Notes: generated from the letters alone by a model not told the origin. A DNA stretch of 40,000 bases from Prorocentrum cordatum (GCA_963575745.1 CAUYUJ010011492.1:1-40000), one strand, 5' to 3'. Counted from the stretch's first letter, positions 27,411 through 36,182 are shown. Numbers and translations are program-made.

Positions 27411-28646
27411 ATGGCCGAAAAGCCGGGGAGTAACAAAGACAGCGGGGTAGCCTGCCTTAGCAAAAGAGCTCTTTTCATTGAAGATACGAGAGAGGCTTGC
27501 GCCGACCTCTGCACCCGAGGTTATATATGTGATCGTATTTCCCACAATGAGCTTATGACGACTGTGGGCACAGATTACCTGGGTGCGGTGATCAGTGGAG
27601 ATTACACTCTCATATGGATTAGTACCCTGGGTGACTGGTATGTACGAACTCCAGGGAAGAGAGTGGCCCCACATTGGTCACGTATCCAAAACCTTTTGAT
27701 AAAAGCAAGGAAGCTCCGTATGAAAATCAGAATGTTTGGTCCCCCAGGATATGTTTGGAAGTTATCTCCAGTGCGTGATACTCTGGAAGATCTTAAATTG
27801 TCGGTGATACGGATGCGTTTGTGTCATTTCGGTATTCGGTTCAATATGCAAGACAGTACACCGAGCGGTACTTATATGCAGGTAGCTACATCAATACCGA
27901 TTAACTCTAAGCTGTGGGCATGTACGTGCAAATTGGCGATACCACAACATGTGTTGGATTGGTACGGCCAAGCGGTACGACATGCTGAATGGCGAGCTCA
28001 GACACGGACTACACTCATCCGTCATCTTAACGACAAAATCCTGGGAAGCACCACTACGCACGGAAACGTGCCTATATACTTGAACACCTATACACGTACG
28101 GACCACAACATCCATCACTACGTGACGACCAACAAGGGAGGACCGAAATGGTCTGATGTTATCCGACGTGTAACAATTCACCTGGATACCAATGCGGTTA
28201 TTCAGGATATCGCAGTAGCCGATCAACCAACAGGATACGATTGGCATGCGCCACTACTTGCAGGGGTTGCCAACATAAGCACACGGTTGTATTGGCAACC
28301 CGAGGAACCGGTATTGCTCGGAAGCGAGCCTACTCAATCACCACAGAAACCTAGACGCGTCATCATAGATGACTGTCTTCTCCCCCTCCCGATTCTGGCG
28401 ATTGACGCATGTACCCACTCACCACGACGATGGGCACACAGACCGGCGAACAAGACGAGCAAGTCTTACCTACGGAATCGCGTATCAAGCAGAAGGAAAG
28501 GCTCAAAGCTGAAAAGGAAGCAGGCATCAAGCCTCGCCGCATCAAAAAGCACGTTGAAGACGGAAACGACGATTGCGGCGACGACTTGTCAGGACTCGGA
28601 CAGGATCTTATGGCGACCTGGAGCACTGACGTCCCTACTGAGCTGA
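27411..28646 (+). CDS. Degenerate methyltransferase-like N-terminal Pol ORF
   Basis: It is in frame with the preceding ORF after a single TGA. Residues 50-170 carry a series resembling the later motifs of C5-cytosine methyltransferases: GDYTLIWIST at the motif-IV place (no PC), MFGPPGYVWK (motif VI-like), IRMRLCHFGIRF (VIII-like) and PSGTYMQVATS (IX-like). It continues as HVLDWYGQAVRHAEWRAQ, HGNVP from a hairpin, and a segment SDVIRRVTIHLDTNAVIQDI typical of dinoflagellate Pol N-termini as I remember them. I see no SAM-binding glycine loop, so it is probably not an enzyme by itself. After about 28405 the coding frame passes to the next ORF; the last 80 residues here are likely out of frame. 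Confidence 0.5.
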   Translation: MAEKPGSNKDSGVACLSKRALFIEDTREACADLCTRGYICDRISHNELMTTVGTDYLGAVISGDYTLIWISTLGDWYVRTPGKRVAPHWSRIQNLLIKARKLRMKIRMFGPPGYVWKLSPVRDTLEDLKLSVIRMRLCHFGIRFNMQDSTPSGTYMQVATSIPINSKLWACTCKLAIPQHVLDWYGQAVRHAEWRAQTRTTLIRHLNDKILGSTTTHGNVPIYLNTYTRTDHNIHHYVTTNKGGPKWSDVIRRVTIHLDTNAVIQDIAVADQPTGYDWHAPLLAGVANISTRLYWQPEEPVLLGSEPTQSPQKPRRVIIDDCLLPLPILAIDACTHSPRRWAHRPANKTSKSYLRNRVSSRRKGSKLKRKQASSLAASKSTLKTETTIAATTCQDSDRILWRPGALTSLLS

Positions 28647-31600
28647 TAAGCTCCGATGAGGATGATGACCTGTCCCTTACCCTCCCCACATCTATGCCCG
28701 ACACACACGCTGACATATACAGCATAGTCGCTACTCTATGCTATGGTCATAACCACTGCGTGGATATGTTGGAGCTTTGTGGCGGTGGGGGTGGCATTTC
28801 AGAGCTTGCCTTCTCAAGGGGGCTCTCCTCAGGAGGCAACTTAGACAAGACCACATGTGTCGACCTGGGAGACCCCTCGGTGCAGCGGGCTCTAGATCAC
28901 TACTTCGCAATATGCTGCGTACGAGTTGCCATGCTACAGCCCAGTTGCCGCACCGCAGGACCACCATCCTACTACAAGTACAAAGTCAACCACAATACTT
29001 GGGAACAGCACCACAAAGAAGATTTACCACACATAACTTACTGTGGTAAAATTGCTGTTGCTCAAGATGATACACGGAGGTGGTTCATACGCGAACAACC
29101 TACAGGAACATGGGTGGATGACATTACCCCATGGAAAGAACTTGCCAACCGACCACACATCACAACCGTACGCATTGATCAGTGTGCGACGGGACTCAAA
29201 GATACGGCTGGTGACTATATTAAGAAGCCGACAAATATCACCAGCAACGACGAGACGATTCTTAAACCTTTTGAGCGACTCAAATGCAACGGTCAGCATG
29301 TGCACGCACAACCGTGCAGCAGAGAGCTTTCACTGGCACAAAAATACACTCGACGACTGCAGTCTGCCTTTGTGGAAGCCGTCTATTTGGCGAAAGCCAT
29401 TGACACTACGCGCGGAAACGCGCCTACACGTACCGCACATGCTTACCCTGCTGACCTTCTTGATCAAGCTGAACCGGGAGAAGGTATGAGACGCATCGGC
29501 GATCGTATCATCCCAAAAGTGGCTACATGCCCAGCATGCGTCGACAATGTCCGAAAGGACAGTCCTAGCCACAACAGAGACCCTACGCAGTGTAAGTATC
29601 ATGATTCTATCTCTGTATATTGGCCATGTCCCGCATGCCAAAGGGATCTTACGAGAAGTAAAGGTGTTAAGAACCACCTCGATACCGAACCTGGTAAATG
29701 TCGTTTTGCTGAACCGTTTAAACTTCCAGACGATCATGACCCCGAAGGTAAGATTGTGCCAACTTGGTGGAAGCCCTTACCCAAACCTGGTGAGGGCCAA
29801 GCCTTAGCGTCAGGTGGCCGCCAAGGCGCACGCGCCAGGCCACCACGACCACGATCCTTCGGGAACGCTGATCCGACATCTGGTGCCAGCAGTTACGACA
29901 TGCTACGAGACGCCCCCGAGCGTGGAAACGCGCCTTCTGCGTCTTCTGGCGAACCGCCACAGGTAGCGGCCCGCCGCGGTCGTCTACAAGGCGTACCACC
30001 ACCACCAGATGCAGTTGACGAAAAAGACCGCCTGCGGAGAGCTACACGGAACCCTCTTGCCTCCACCGGCTCGGGGGCTCCACGACTACCCGACTGGGCG
30101 AGATTTGACATCCAACGCAGTCTGCAGAATCTCCGTAGTCATGAACCTCATGTTGTTAAAAAGGAACTCCGTAAACTGCACCCACGGTGGTATCATGCGA
30201 AGGAACCCAAGATAAGGCTAATCCTAGACAAAGTGGAACTGGACAACGTTCGACTGAATATGATCAAAGAAGTTTGTGACACCTGTCGGGAATGCAGAGC
30301 ATGGGAACGTCCAAGAAACTCAACATTACCTTCGGTGAGCCTTCCTGGAAATTGGCTCGACGAAGGCGAAATGGATCTCATGTTTTACAAGAAACGAACC
30401 ATATTCCACATTATGGATCGTTGTATTCGCCTGGCAGCAGGCCAAGAGATTTCCGACAGAGAACGCGATGCTATACTCGACGCCTACCACTACTGTTGGG
30501 TTGCCTACCATGGACCCTTCGAAGTCTTGTACTCAGATGGAGAAGGCGCCCTGAACAATGATACCGCTAAGGCCATGATGGCGAACAAGGGTACAACACT
30601 CCGTATCCGAGCGCCTGGCCAACACGCGACTTCAATCGAGTCACGAAACGGCATTCTCAGAGGCGTTCTCCACATGATTGAGGAAGAGCTGAACAGACAC
30701 AACATCCCTGTTGTATTCACTAGAGTATTGGCTGAAGGCATCTTCGTCACCAGCGCCTTCACGTTTTACAACGGAGTGTCGCCATGCCAAGCGCACACTG
30801 GACGCCAGCCCTCCTTTCTTCCTGACCTCGACACCCTTGACTTTCCCCAGGGGCCCGAGACGCCAGGCCATGAACGAGAACGTCGTGTGAGGGAAGTTAG
30901 CCTAGAAGCAATAACTCAAGCCACGGCTGTGGCCAAGACAAATCGTGCTCTCAGGGCTAAAACGGCACCAGATGGTGCTCGCATTTACTCAGCAGGGGAT
31001 CTGGTCGACAACCATCGACCCACTGCCACTAAGGACGATCATGGAGGCTGGAACGGCCCATTCCCTGTGATCCGTAACGTGCCTGAAAGAGGACGCATCG
31101 TTGTCAAGGCAGGATCTCGCGAGGTAATTGTGTATCCTGATGCTCGTCACACGCTATACATTGAATGCCTCCTTACACGGGAACTTGGCATGGATAATAT
31201 GGCCATGCAAACAGTCCTTACGTATGTGGCACACCTTGGTGCAGGGAAACCTGCCAAAGTCTTTGGCTACATCCCAGACTACAAGGGAAACCTCAATCTT
31301 TCAGACGACAGCAAGTTTCACCCGCGCGTACATCTTGCACTACAGTATCTCGTGCGAAATTTTTCCCGATTAGAACACGTAGTAGCAGTTAGACTGGCCA
31401 AAAGCGTGTCATGTCTACCTTCAGTAAAGTACGCCACTGGGTCTACGCTGATCCACTACGACAATGATGTTAGCCCAGCCTTCCACTATTATGAGTGCGT
31501 GGGCACTGGCCTGAACATTTCTCAAATCACTGGTAGCACTCATTCCAGACTCATCCAATGCTTGACTTCTCATGTTCCTTCCTTAGGATTTCACGACGAC

Positions 31601-33112
31601 CTGGCCAAGTATCAGCACCCGGGCACCACGTCTGGAGAACGCGACTCGCTTGGAAACAGGCCTCCACCAGACACCCCAGGTGCTTCATCGCCAAGTGAAG
31701 GCCGTCTGTCGACAATCTACGAAGATAACGAGGAACATAATATCGAAGCCATGATGCTGGAAGTGTGGTACGATGAGTTACGTATGGACCTTCATCCCAC
31801 GACGACTACCGACGATTATCTCTACTGCGTCCCAACAACTATGCTGCCTGACCAATGTGTTTTGGTTTCAGCATCTGTGAACGAAGAAGATCTCGTATTG
31901 TCGGAAACGCTCGGAGACGAGCCCGAACCACAAGAGCCCTGTCTAGTCTCTTTATGCTCAACCACACCTGACGAGGGCTACTCTCTTGACAGTGATGAAT
32001 ATGGCCCCTATGTTGAGTTATGCTTTACATCAGAAATGTCAAAGGTAGTGTTGGATCAGACTCAACTTGCACAGCTCGACACTGATATGGTCGCAACGAT
32101 GAGAGTACATGTATCCTCTGCTGCTAAACGTGCCGTGGTAGTCAAGGAAGACGATCTACTCACCAAAGCCGACATAGCAGCACACCCGAAAGAGGTTAGG
32201 GAAGTTTTGTACACTGATCTCAAGATCTGGCTTGATAACCGGTGCTTTGAGATGTATGATTTATCCAAAGCTTCCAACATCATGACATCCAGATCTGTAT
32301 ATAAGTGGAAGTTTGTGAAGGTAGGTACCGAGAACGTTAAAACCATTCGTCTCAGACTTGTCCTTCGTGGATTTATGGACACTGAGGCTTTCGACGTGGA
32401 AACCTTCTCGGGAACCGCTCGTAGGCAGTCCCAGAGACTCCTAGCAAGTGAGGCGGCGTGCCATCCAGAGTGGATCTTAGCATCCAGGGACATCGACAAA
32501 GCGTTCCTCAAGGGTTTGACCTATGAGGAACTTGCCCATGCCACCGGCGAGGAAACTCGCATGGTTTGCTTCACTCTTCCACCGGGAAGTGCCCAGGTAC
32601 TTCGTACACTGCCCGGCTTTTCATCCTATGACGAAAGCCGACGCTGCCTCAGGTGCCTCAAGCCAGGAACGGGCACAAAGGACGCCCCAAGAGCGTTCTC
32701 TCTCAAGTTTCGTACGACCACGCGAGCTATAGGCCTTGCACCGACAAGTTATGATCCTGAATTTGAATTCAGCCAAGATTTGTTAACGGCAAAACATGTC
32801 GATGACATTAATATGACAGGCCTAGAGAAAAATATTGACGACTATGTACAACATGTCGAAAAGGTGTTTGGCAAATGCAAGCTTAACAAACACTCGTATA
32901 CGAACTGCGCCGTTCGCTACACTAAGAATGACCAAGGGGATGTGATCATGGATCAGGACGAGTATATCAAACAACTACGTCCTATCACACACCCAGAACT
33001 TACAGGAGCGGCGGCCGATGCTAAAGCCACCAAACTCATCACCGATATGTTCGTCAGCTTGCGAGGAGCCCTCGCCTATGCCCTTCTTACTCAAGTCTGG
33101 CTCATGGTATAA
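28409..33112 (+). CDS. pol: Copia-type Pol: methyltransferase-like, integrase, RT
   Basis: Residues 115-285 resemble a C5-cytosine methyltransferase: LELCGGGGG (SAM loop, 121-129), LQPSC with C180, REQP with E229, and KKPTNITSN (272-280). Two zinc-finger-like repeats follow (CPAC at 374 and 407). Integrase has H591-x4-H596 and C623-x2-C626, then D656 (EMDLMFYKK), D710 (YSDGEG) and E744 (TSIESRNG), 33 residues between the last two, and a C-terminal SH3-like part (AGDLVDNHRP; GGWNGPFPVI). RT spans about 1250-1550 with RDIDKAFLKGL (D1361), CLKPGTGTKDAPRAF and KHVDDINM (D1465-D1466). It makes element cDNA and inserts it; the methyltransferase part may modify element DNA. The ORF stops at TAA 33110 inside the expected RT C-terminus. 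The start at 28409 is the first ATG of the frame; an upstream frameshift joins it to the previous ORF. Confidence 0.88.
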   Translation: MYPLTTTMGTQTGEQDEQVLPTESRIKQKERLKAEKEAGIKPRRIKKHVEDGNDDCGDDLSGLGQDLMATWSTDVPTELISSDEDDDLSLTLPTSMPDTHADIYSIVATLCYGHNHCVDMLELCGGGGGISELAFSRGLSSGGNLDKTTCVDLGDPSVQRALDHYFAICCVRVAMLQPSCRTAGPPSYYKYKVNHNTWEQHHKEDLPHITYCGKIAVAQDDTRRWFIREQPTGTWVDDITPWKELANRPHITTVRIDQCATGLKDTAGDYIKKPTNITSNDETILKPFERLKCNGQHVHAQPCSRELSLAQKYTRRLQSAFVEAVYLAKAIDTTRGNAPTRTAHAYPADLLDQAEPGEGMRRIGDRIIPKVATCPACVDNVRKDSPSHNRDPTQCKYHDSISVYWPCPACQRDLTRSKGVKNHLDTEPGKCRFAEPFKLPDDHDPEGKIVPTWWKPLPKPGEGQALASGGRQGARARPPRPRSFGNADPTSGASSYDMLRDAPERGNAPSASSGEPPQVAARRGRLQGVPPPPDAVDEKDRLRRATRNPLASTGSGAPRLPDWARFDIQRSLQNLRSHEPHVVKKELRKLHPRWYHAKEPKIRLILDKVELDNVRLNMIKEVCDTCRECRAWERPRNSTLPSVSLPGNWLDEGEMDLMFYKKRTIFHIMDRCIRLAAGQEISDRERDAILDAYHYCWVAYHGPFEVLYSDGEGALNNDTAKAMMANKGTTLRIRAPGQHATSIESRNGILRGVLHMIEEELNRHNIPVVFTRVLAEGIFVTSAFTFYNGVSPCQAHTGRQPSFLPDLDTLDFPQGPETPGHERERRVREVSLEAITQATAVAKTNRALRAKTAPDGARIYSAGDLVDNHRPTATKDDHGGWNGPFPVIRNVPERGRIVVKAGSREVIVYPDARHTLYIECLLTRELGMDNMAMQTVLTYVAHLGAGKPAKVFGYIPDYKGNLNLSDDSKFHPRVHLALQYLVRNFSRLEHVVAVRLAKSVSCLPSVKYATGSTLIHYDNDVSPAFHYYECVGTGLNISQITGSTHSRLIQCLTSHVPSLGFHDDLAKYQHPGTTSGERDSLGNRPPPDTPGASSPSEGRLSTIYEDNEEHNIEAMMLEVWYDELRMDLHPTTTTDDYLYCVPTTMLPDQCVLVSASVNEEDLVLSETLGDEPEPQEPCLVSLCSTTPDEGYSLDSDEYGPYVELCFTSEMSKVVLDQTQLAQLDTDMVATMRVHVSSAAKRAVVVKEDDLLTKADIAAHPKEVREVLYTDLKIWLDNRCFEMYDLSKASNIMTSRSVYKWKFVKVGTENVKTIRLRLVLRGFMDTEAFDVETFSGTARRQSQRLLASEAACHPEWILASRDIDKAFLKGLTYEELAHATGEETRMVCFTLPPGSAQVLRTLPGFSSYDESRRCLRCLKPGTGTKDAPRAFSLKFRTTTRAIGLAPTSYDPEFEFSQDLLTAKHVDDINMTGLEKNIDDYVQHVEKVFGKCKLNKHSYTNCAVRYTKNDQGDVIMDQDEYIKQLRPITHPELTGAAADAKATKLITDMFVSLRGALAYALLTQVWLMV

Positions 33113-33871
33113 GTGGTCTCTCTTCAGAAAATCCAAGAGCCCACCAACCTACAAGTCAGACGACTGAACGCTGTGACGCGAAAGCTGATCAGCAGCCCGA
33201 AACGCATCACTTTCCCTCGCATGAAGCCGACGGATGAAGTTGACATACACAGTGATTCGGGGCATCGTAAGCTCACCGGGGAGGAGGGCGATGAGACCAA
33301 GGGCTATGGCATACGCGGGGCCAATGTACTACGGCGAGGAAACTCGCCTCAAGGCAAATCCGTCGTTCACCTCTGTGACGGACTATGCAAATCACACCGA
33401 CTGCAGGTGAGGTCCAGCTATGCCGCTGAGGCACTTGCAGCTGCACACAACCTCGATGAGTGTTACCCTGCGCTCATCACTCTCCACGAGCTCAAGGCAG
33501 GGGCTCTGACTCCACGACAACTACGAGATATGCGTGAAGTTGGGGGCCTAGCTATTAAAGTATCCCTTACCATAGACGCAGAGTCGGTTTATACATCGCT
33601 ATCCAGCAAGGATCTCAAGATACCGACGGAACGGACCTTGCTTGGACATATTAGCTGGATACGTGAGCTCATGGATATTGGTATAGTGCATAATGTGCAG
33701 TGGTGTGGTAGTAGAGATATGACAGCATATGGGCATACAAAGGGGAGCATCGATCGGGAGCTGCTTTTGGAAGTGATGTCAGGCAAACAGTCATTTAAGT
33801 ATGACGTGAAGCAGTTTGTTCCCTTTCGGGGTCCCGAGGACAGAAACAAGCCTAAGTCTAATCAATTTTAG
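33113..33871 (+). CDS. RNase H domain, in frame after a stop
   Basis: This is the direct in-frame continuation of Pol after TAA at 33110-33112, opening with GTG. The first 40 residues (EPTNLQVRRLNAVTRKL) are the usual link from RT to RNase H. RNase H residues are visible: D48 in DIHSDSGH, E106 in SSYAAEALAA and D155 in LTIDAESV, followed by a C-terminal block MTAYGHTKGSIDREL like the DxLTKG segment of Copia RNase H. RNase H degrades the RNA strand during cDNA synthesis. An RGNSP hairpin peptide (75-79) is inserted between the first two acidic residues. It is separately translated only if the stop is read through; otherwise this copy lacks RNase H. Confidence 0.8.
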   Translation: MVSLQKIQEPTNLQVRRLNAVTRKLISSPKRITFPRMKPTDEVDIHSDSGHRKLTGEEGDETKGYGIRGANVLRRGNSPQGKSVVHLCDGLCKSHRLQVRSSYAAEALAAAHNLDECYPALITLHELKAGALTPRQLRDMREVGGLAIKVSLTIDAESVYTSLSSKDLKIPTERTLLGHISWIRELMDIGIVHNVQWCGSRDMTAYGHTKGSIDRELLLEVMSGKQSFKYDVKQFVPFRGPEDRNKPKSNQF

Positions 33872-34246
33872 TCTGTCCTTGTTGCCCCCCGCGGTCCAAT
33901 TTGCCAGCATGGGCGCCTACTACAGAGGCGCCCTTCTAGGTGCTCGGAAACGAGCCTTACATGTCACGCTTGGTAACGAGCCTGTTCAATGCGATTCAGG
34001 CTCTTTGCCTTAATACCCGCTTGCTCGGTGGGGTATGGCCCGTTTGGCTTACCTCTAGCCGGGCCGATAGCCCTTTACCATTCAAGGGGCTGTCTCGTAT
34101 TTGCGTGAAATGCCTTGCGAGGAAACTCGCCTTACAGTCTGGTGTTAGGCCAGTCTGTACGACCGTTTTCTTGCAAACAGTTGCGCGCGCGGCCTTTGTA
34201 GAGCCTAACGGCTGCGCGGCTATACTCTCCGTCTCCTCCCCTCCCG
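33872..34246 (+). other. 3' non-coding region of the element
   Basis: No ORF of note. It holds three hairpins of the GNRA family (33942, 33968, 34118), a separate hairpin with 8-bp arms GGGCGCCT/AGGCGCCC at 33911-33933, and a pyrimidine tract against the 3' LTR. Confidence 0.7.
34225..34245 (+). promoter_or_regulatory. Pyrimidine tract where a polypurine tract is expected
   Basis: CTCTCC-G-TCTCCTCCCCTCCC then G abuts the 3' LTR at 34247. Plus-strand priming in LTR elements normally uses a purine-rich tract here on the sense strand. This copy has the opposite strand composition. Confidence 0.5.
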
Positions 34247-34512
34247 ACTTTAAGGGTAGCTCTTTGGGAGATGTTATATAGTATCGGGAGTATAGCTCGC
34301 GCGCCGTTGCCTTTGGCTCAAGGCACGCGCGCCCTATTTGCCCGGACACTGCTTGTGTTCGCTATTTGATGGAAAGATCACTACATCGATCTTATCCCAT
34401 CTGATCCGTCCATTTCTCTTACTGAACAACCTCAGTACGATATTGGACGCTATTTGCCATCCGATTCCCATGGAATCGGATGCTATTTGACTTACCGTAG
34501 TCACTTTCGACT
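34247..34512 (+). repeat. 3' LTR
   Basis: Same 266-bp length as the 5' LTR, with about 15 substitutions and no indels (roughly 94% identity by hand count). It contains the same spliced-leader-like hairpin (34304-34322) and the 10-bp-arm hairpin (34458-34482). Confidence 0.92.
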
Positions 34513-34517
34513 CTCGT
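34513..34517. other. Target-site duplication CTCGT (right)
   Basis: Matches 18407-18411 exactly. Confidence 0.85.
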
Positions 34518-35338
34518 GATCGCGGTATTGGCCACAGGTTTAAGCTTCACGCTAGGGGCCAGTGGCAGTGTTGCGGGTGCACGAGGCTTGTCAAGTTCGC
34601 CGCCAGACTCGCTCGAGCTAATTGCTAGGCATGAAGCCTGTCCTGGCTGCGGGGGTGCCACGGTCGGGGTGGTGGTCAAGGAATGTGCCCATGAGGCTTC
34701 AGGCCCTTGGGGCTTCCTTATCTAAGAAGGGTGGCGGTGATATGCATGGCCAAACCACGATCGAAGTTCCACTGGCTTCGAGACCATGGATTCCTTATTC
34801 ATTGGTTCCTTATCCAATGCCCTCACCGTATTTCCAAGGGAAGCGCGCGGTTGACGTCCGAGGCCCTGCTTCGGGGCGAGGGCATGCCGAGCGTTGCGCG
34901 GAACTCGGCCTCGCAGGCCGCCCGTGGATGGGAGCCCCAATTCCCAGCCAAACCCTCTTCCGTGTGGGCACGGCACGATGTCGTGGAGATGGTGGGCTGC
35001 GTTGCGCGTGGAGTTGGTGGGGTTTTCGCCCGTTCCCGTGTTCAGAAATTGCGGCGGGAATGTGATGGTCCATTGCGAGAGGAGGTGCCTGCCGACACAG
35101 GTCGGCACCGTTACCGCGACCGTATCCTGAATGGTCGGGATCTCTACACGGGTGACCGCGAAGGAGGATTGGCCGTCTGCTGGATCCCATCCATAAACGA
35201 TTTTTTGTCGTGTGTGTGTGTGTGCGTCCGACGTTTAGGTGTTCTTGAATGTAACCATTAAGGGATCCTCGCTATGGGGAAAGGACAAGCTTACGTGCGC
35301 TTCAGTGGCCGGCCTGCATTGCCTCCCACTCAAAACAG
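34518..35338. other. No recognisable gene
   Basis: Right flank of the retrotransposon. Open frames on both strands lack recognisable domains. It contains a small hairpin TGCCGAC-ACAG-GTCGGCA near 35090-35107 and a (TG)n run at 35210-35224. Confidence 0.4.
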
Positions 35339-36069
35339 ATGGTGTTGATGATGTTGTTGTTGATGATGGTGATGGTGATGATGATGATGATGGTGGTGGT
35401 GATGATGGTGATGATGATGATGATGATGATGAAACTCATGATGTTGATGCTGATGGTGATGTCGATGATGCTGATGATGACGACGACGATAGCGATGCCG
35501 ATGGCGATGATGATGCTGCTGATGATGATGGTGGTGGTGATGATGACGACGGGGACGAGGATGCTGATGCAAACGGTTCTTGTTGATGGTGACGACGATG
35601 CTGATGATGATACTGATAATGATGATGGTGATCATGTTGACGACAGTTATGATGGTGATGGTGATGACGTTGATGGTGTTGATAGTGATGATCTTGCTGT
35701 TAATGATTACGACGGTGATGTTGATGATGTTGATGATGATGTTGCTGTTGTTGCTGGTGATGATGATGGCGATGATGATGAGGCTGCTGATGACGGTGGT
35801 GGTGCTTATGATGATGATGATGATGTTGATAATAATGATGATGATGATGATGATGATGTTGATGTTGATGCTGATGCTCATGATCATGCTCATGCTGCTG
35901 ATGATGATGATGTTGATGATGACGATGACGATGACCATGACGATTACGATGGTGATGCTGATGATGATGACGATAATGGTAATGATGGTCAAGATGCTGA
36001 TGATGATTATGATGTTGCTGGTTATGATGATGATAATGCTGATGATGATGCTGATGCTGATGCTGATGC

Positions 36070-36110
<41 letters not shown>

Positions 36111-36182
36111 CTGATGATGATGATTATGATTATGGTGATGGTGATGGTGATGGTGATTGTGATGGTGGTGGTGATGATGATG
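35339..36182. repeat. Long degenerate (GAT)n microsatellite
   Basis: About 840 bp of GATGAT with GTT, GCT, GGT and GAC variants and hardly any other sequence. It is open in several frames (poly-Asp, poly-Met, poly-His, poly-Ile), all artefacts of the triplet. From 36183 to 36530 it passes into G-rich, GGGA-rich sequence without a gene. Confidence 0.92.

Larger units (their letters stand above)
18894..34131 (+). repeat. 34 dispersed 14-nt GNRA-tetraloop hairpins
   Basis: Consensus GCNNG-GNRA-CN'N'GC, usually followed by C. Starts: 18894, 18987, 19766, 20315, 20641, 20788, 21256, 21331, 21547, 22261, 22850, 22931, 24335, 24383, 24638, 25250, 25760, 25841, 26342, 26375, 26910, 26999, 28058, 28316, 29410, 29920, 31241, 31648, 31909, 32547, 33334, 33942, 33968, 34118. 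Twenty-three have perfect Watson-Crick stems with GAAA, GCAA, GAGA or GGAA loops. Seven have one G-T pair (19766, 24335, 24638, 26999, 29920, 31648, 33968), two have one mismatch (18987, 24383) and two have other loops (26342 GAAT, 28316 GAAG). The two inner pairs vary (TC/GA, GG/CC, AG/CT, GA/TC, CT/AG, TG/CA, AC/GT, GC/GC) while complementarity is kept. All are on the sense strand. In coding DNA most read x-G-N-x-P. Confidence 0.9.
18412..34512 (+). mobile_element. 16.1-kb Copia-type LTR retrotransposon with extra domains
   Basis: Two 266-bp LTRs of equal length (about 15 substitutions, no indel), a CTCGT target duplication, a tRNA primer site and the order protease, integrase, reverse transcriptase, RNase H identify a Ty1/Copia-type element. 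It is about three times the usual length. The extra length holds a membrane-segment ORF, a proline-rich ORF, a Tpt1/KptA-like domain, a RING finger and two methyltransferase-like modules. Thirty-four sense-strand GNRA hairpins are spread through it. Coding is split by single stops at 20846, 24084, 27369 and 33110 and by frame changes near 20620, 22455 and 28406. The LTR divergence fits an old copy, though some breaks could be programmed. Cytosine-methyltransferase capture by dinoflagellate LTR elements has been reported; the Tpt1, RING and hairpin features are not ones I know from any described element. Confidence 0.9.

Noticed and set aside
18894-34131. Hairpin family as a CRISPR array or bacterial palindromic repeat
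   Set aside because: Irregular spacing, no spacers, stems vary, and the context is a eukaryotic LTR element.
34740-35190. Overlapping open frames to the right of the retrotransposon
   Set aside because: Both strands are open with no recognisable domain or splice pattern; not supported as genes.
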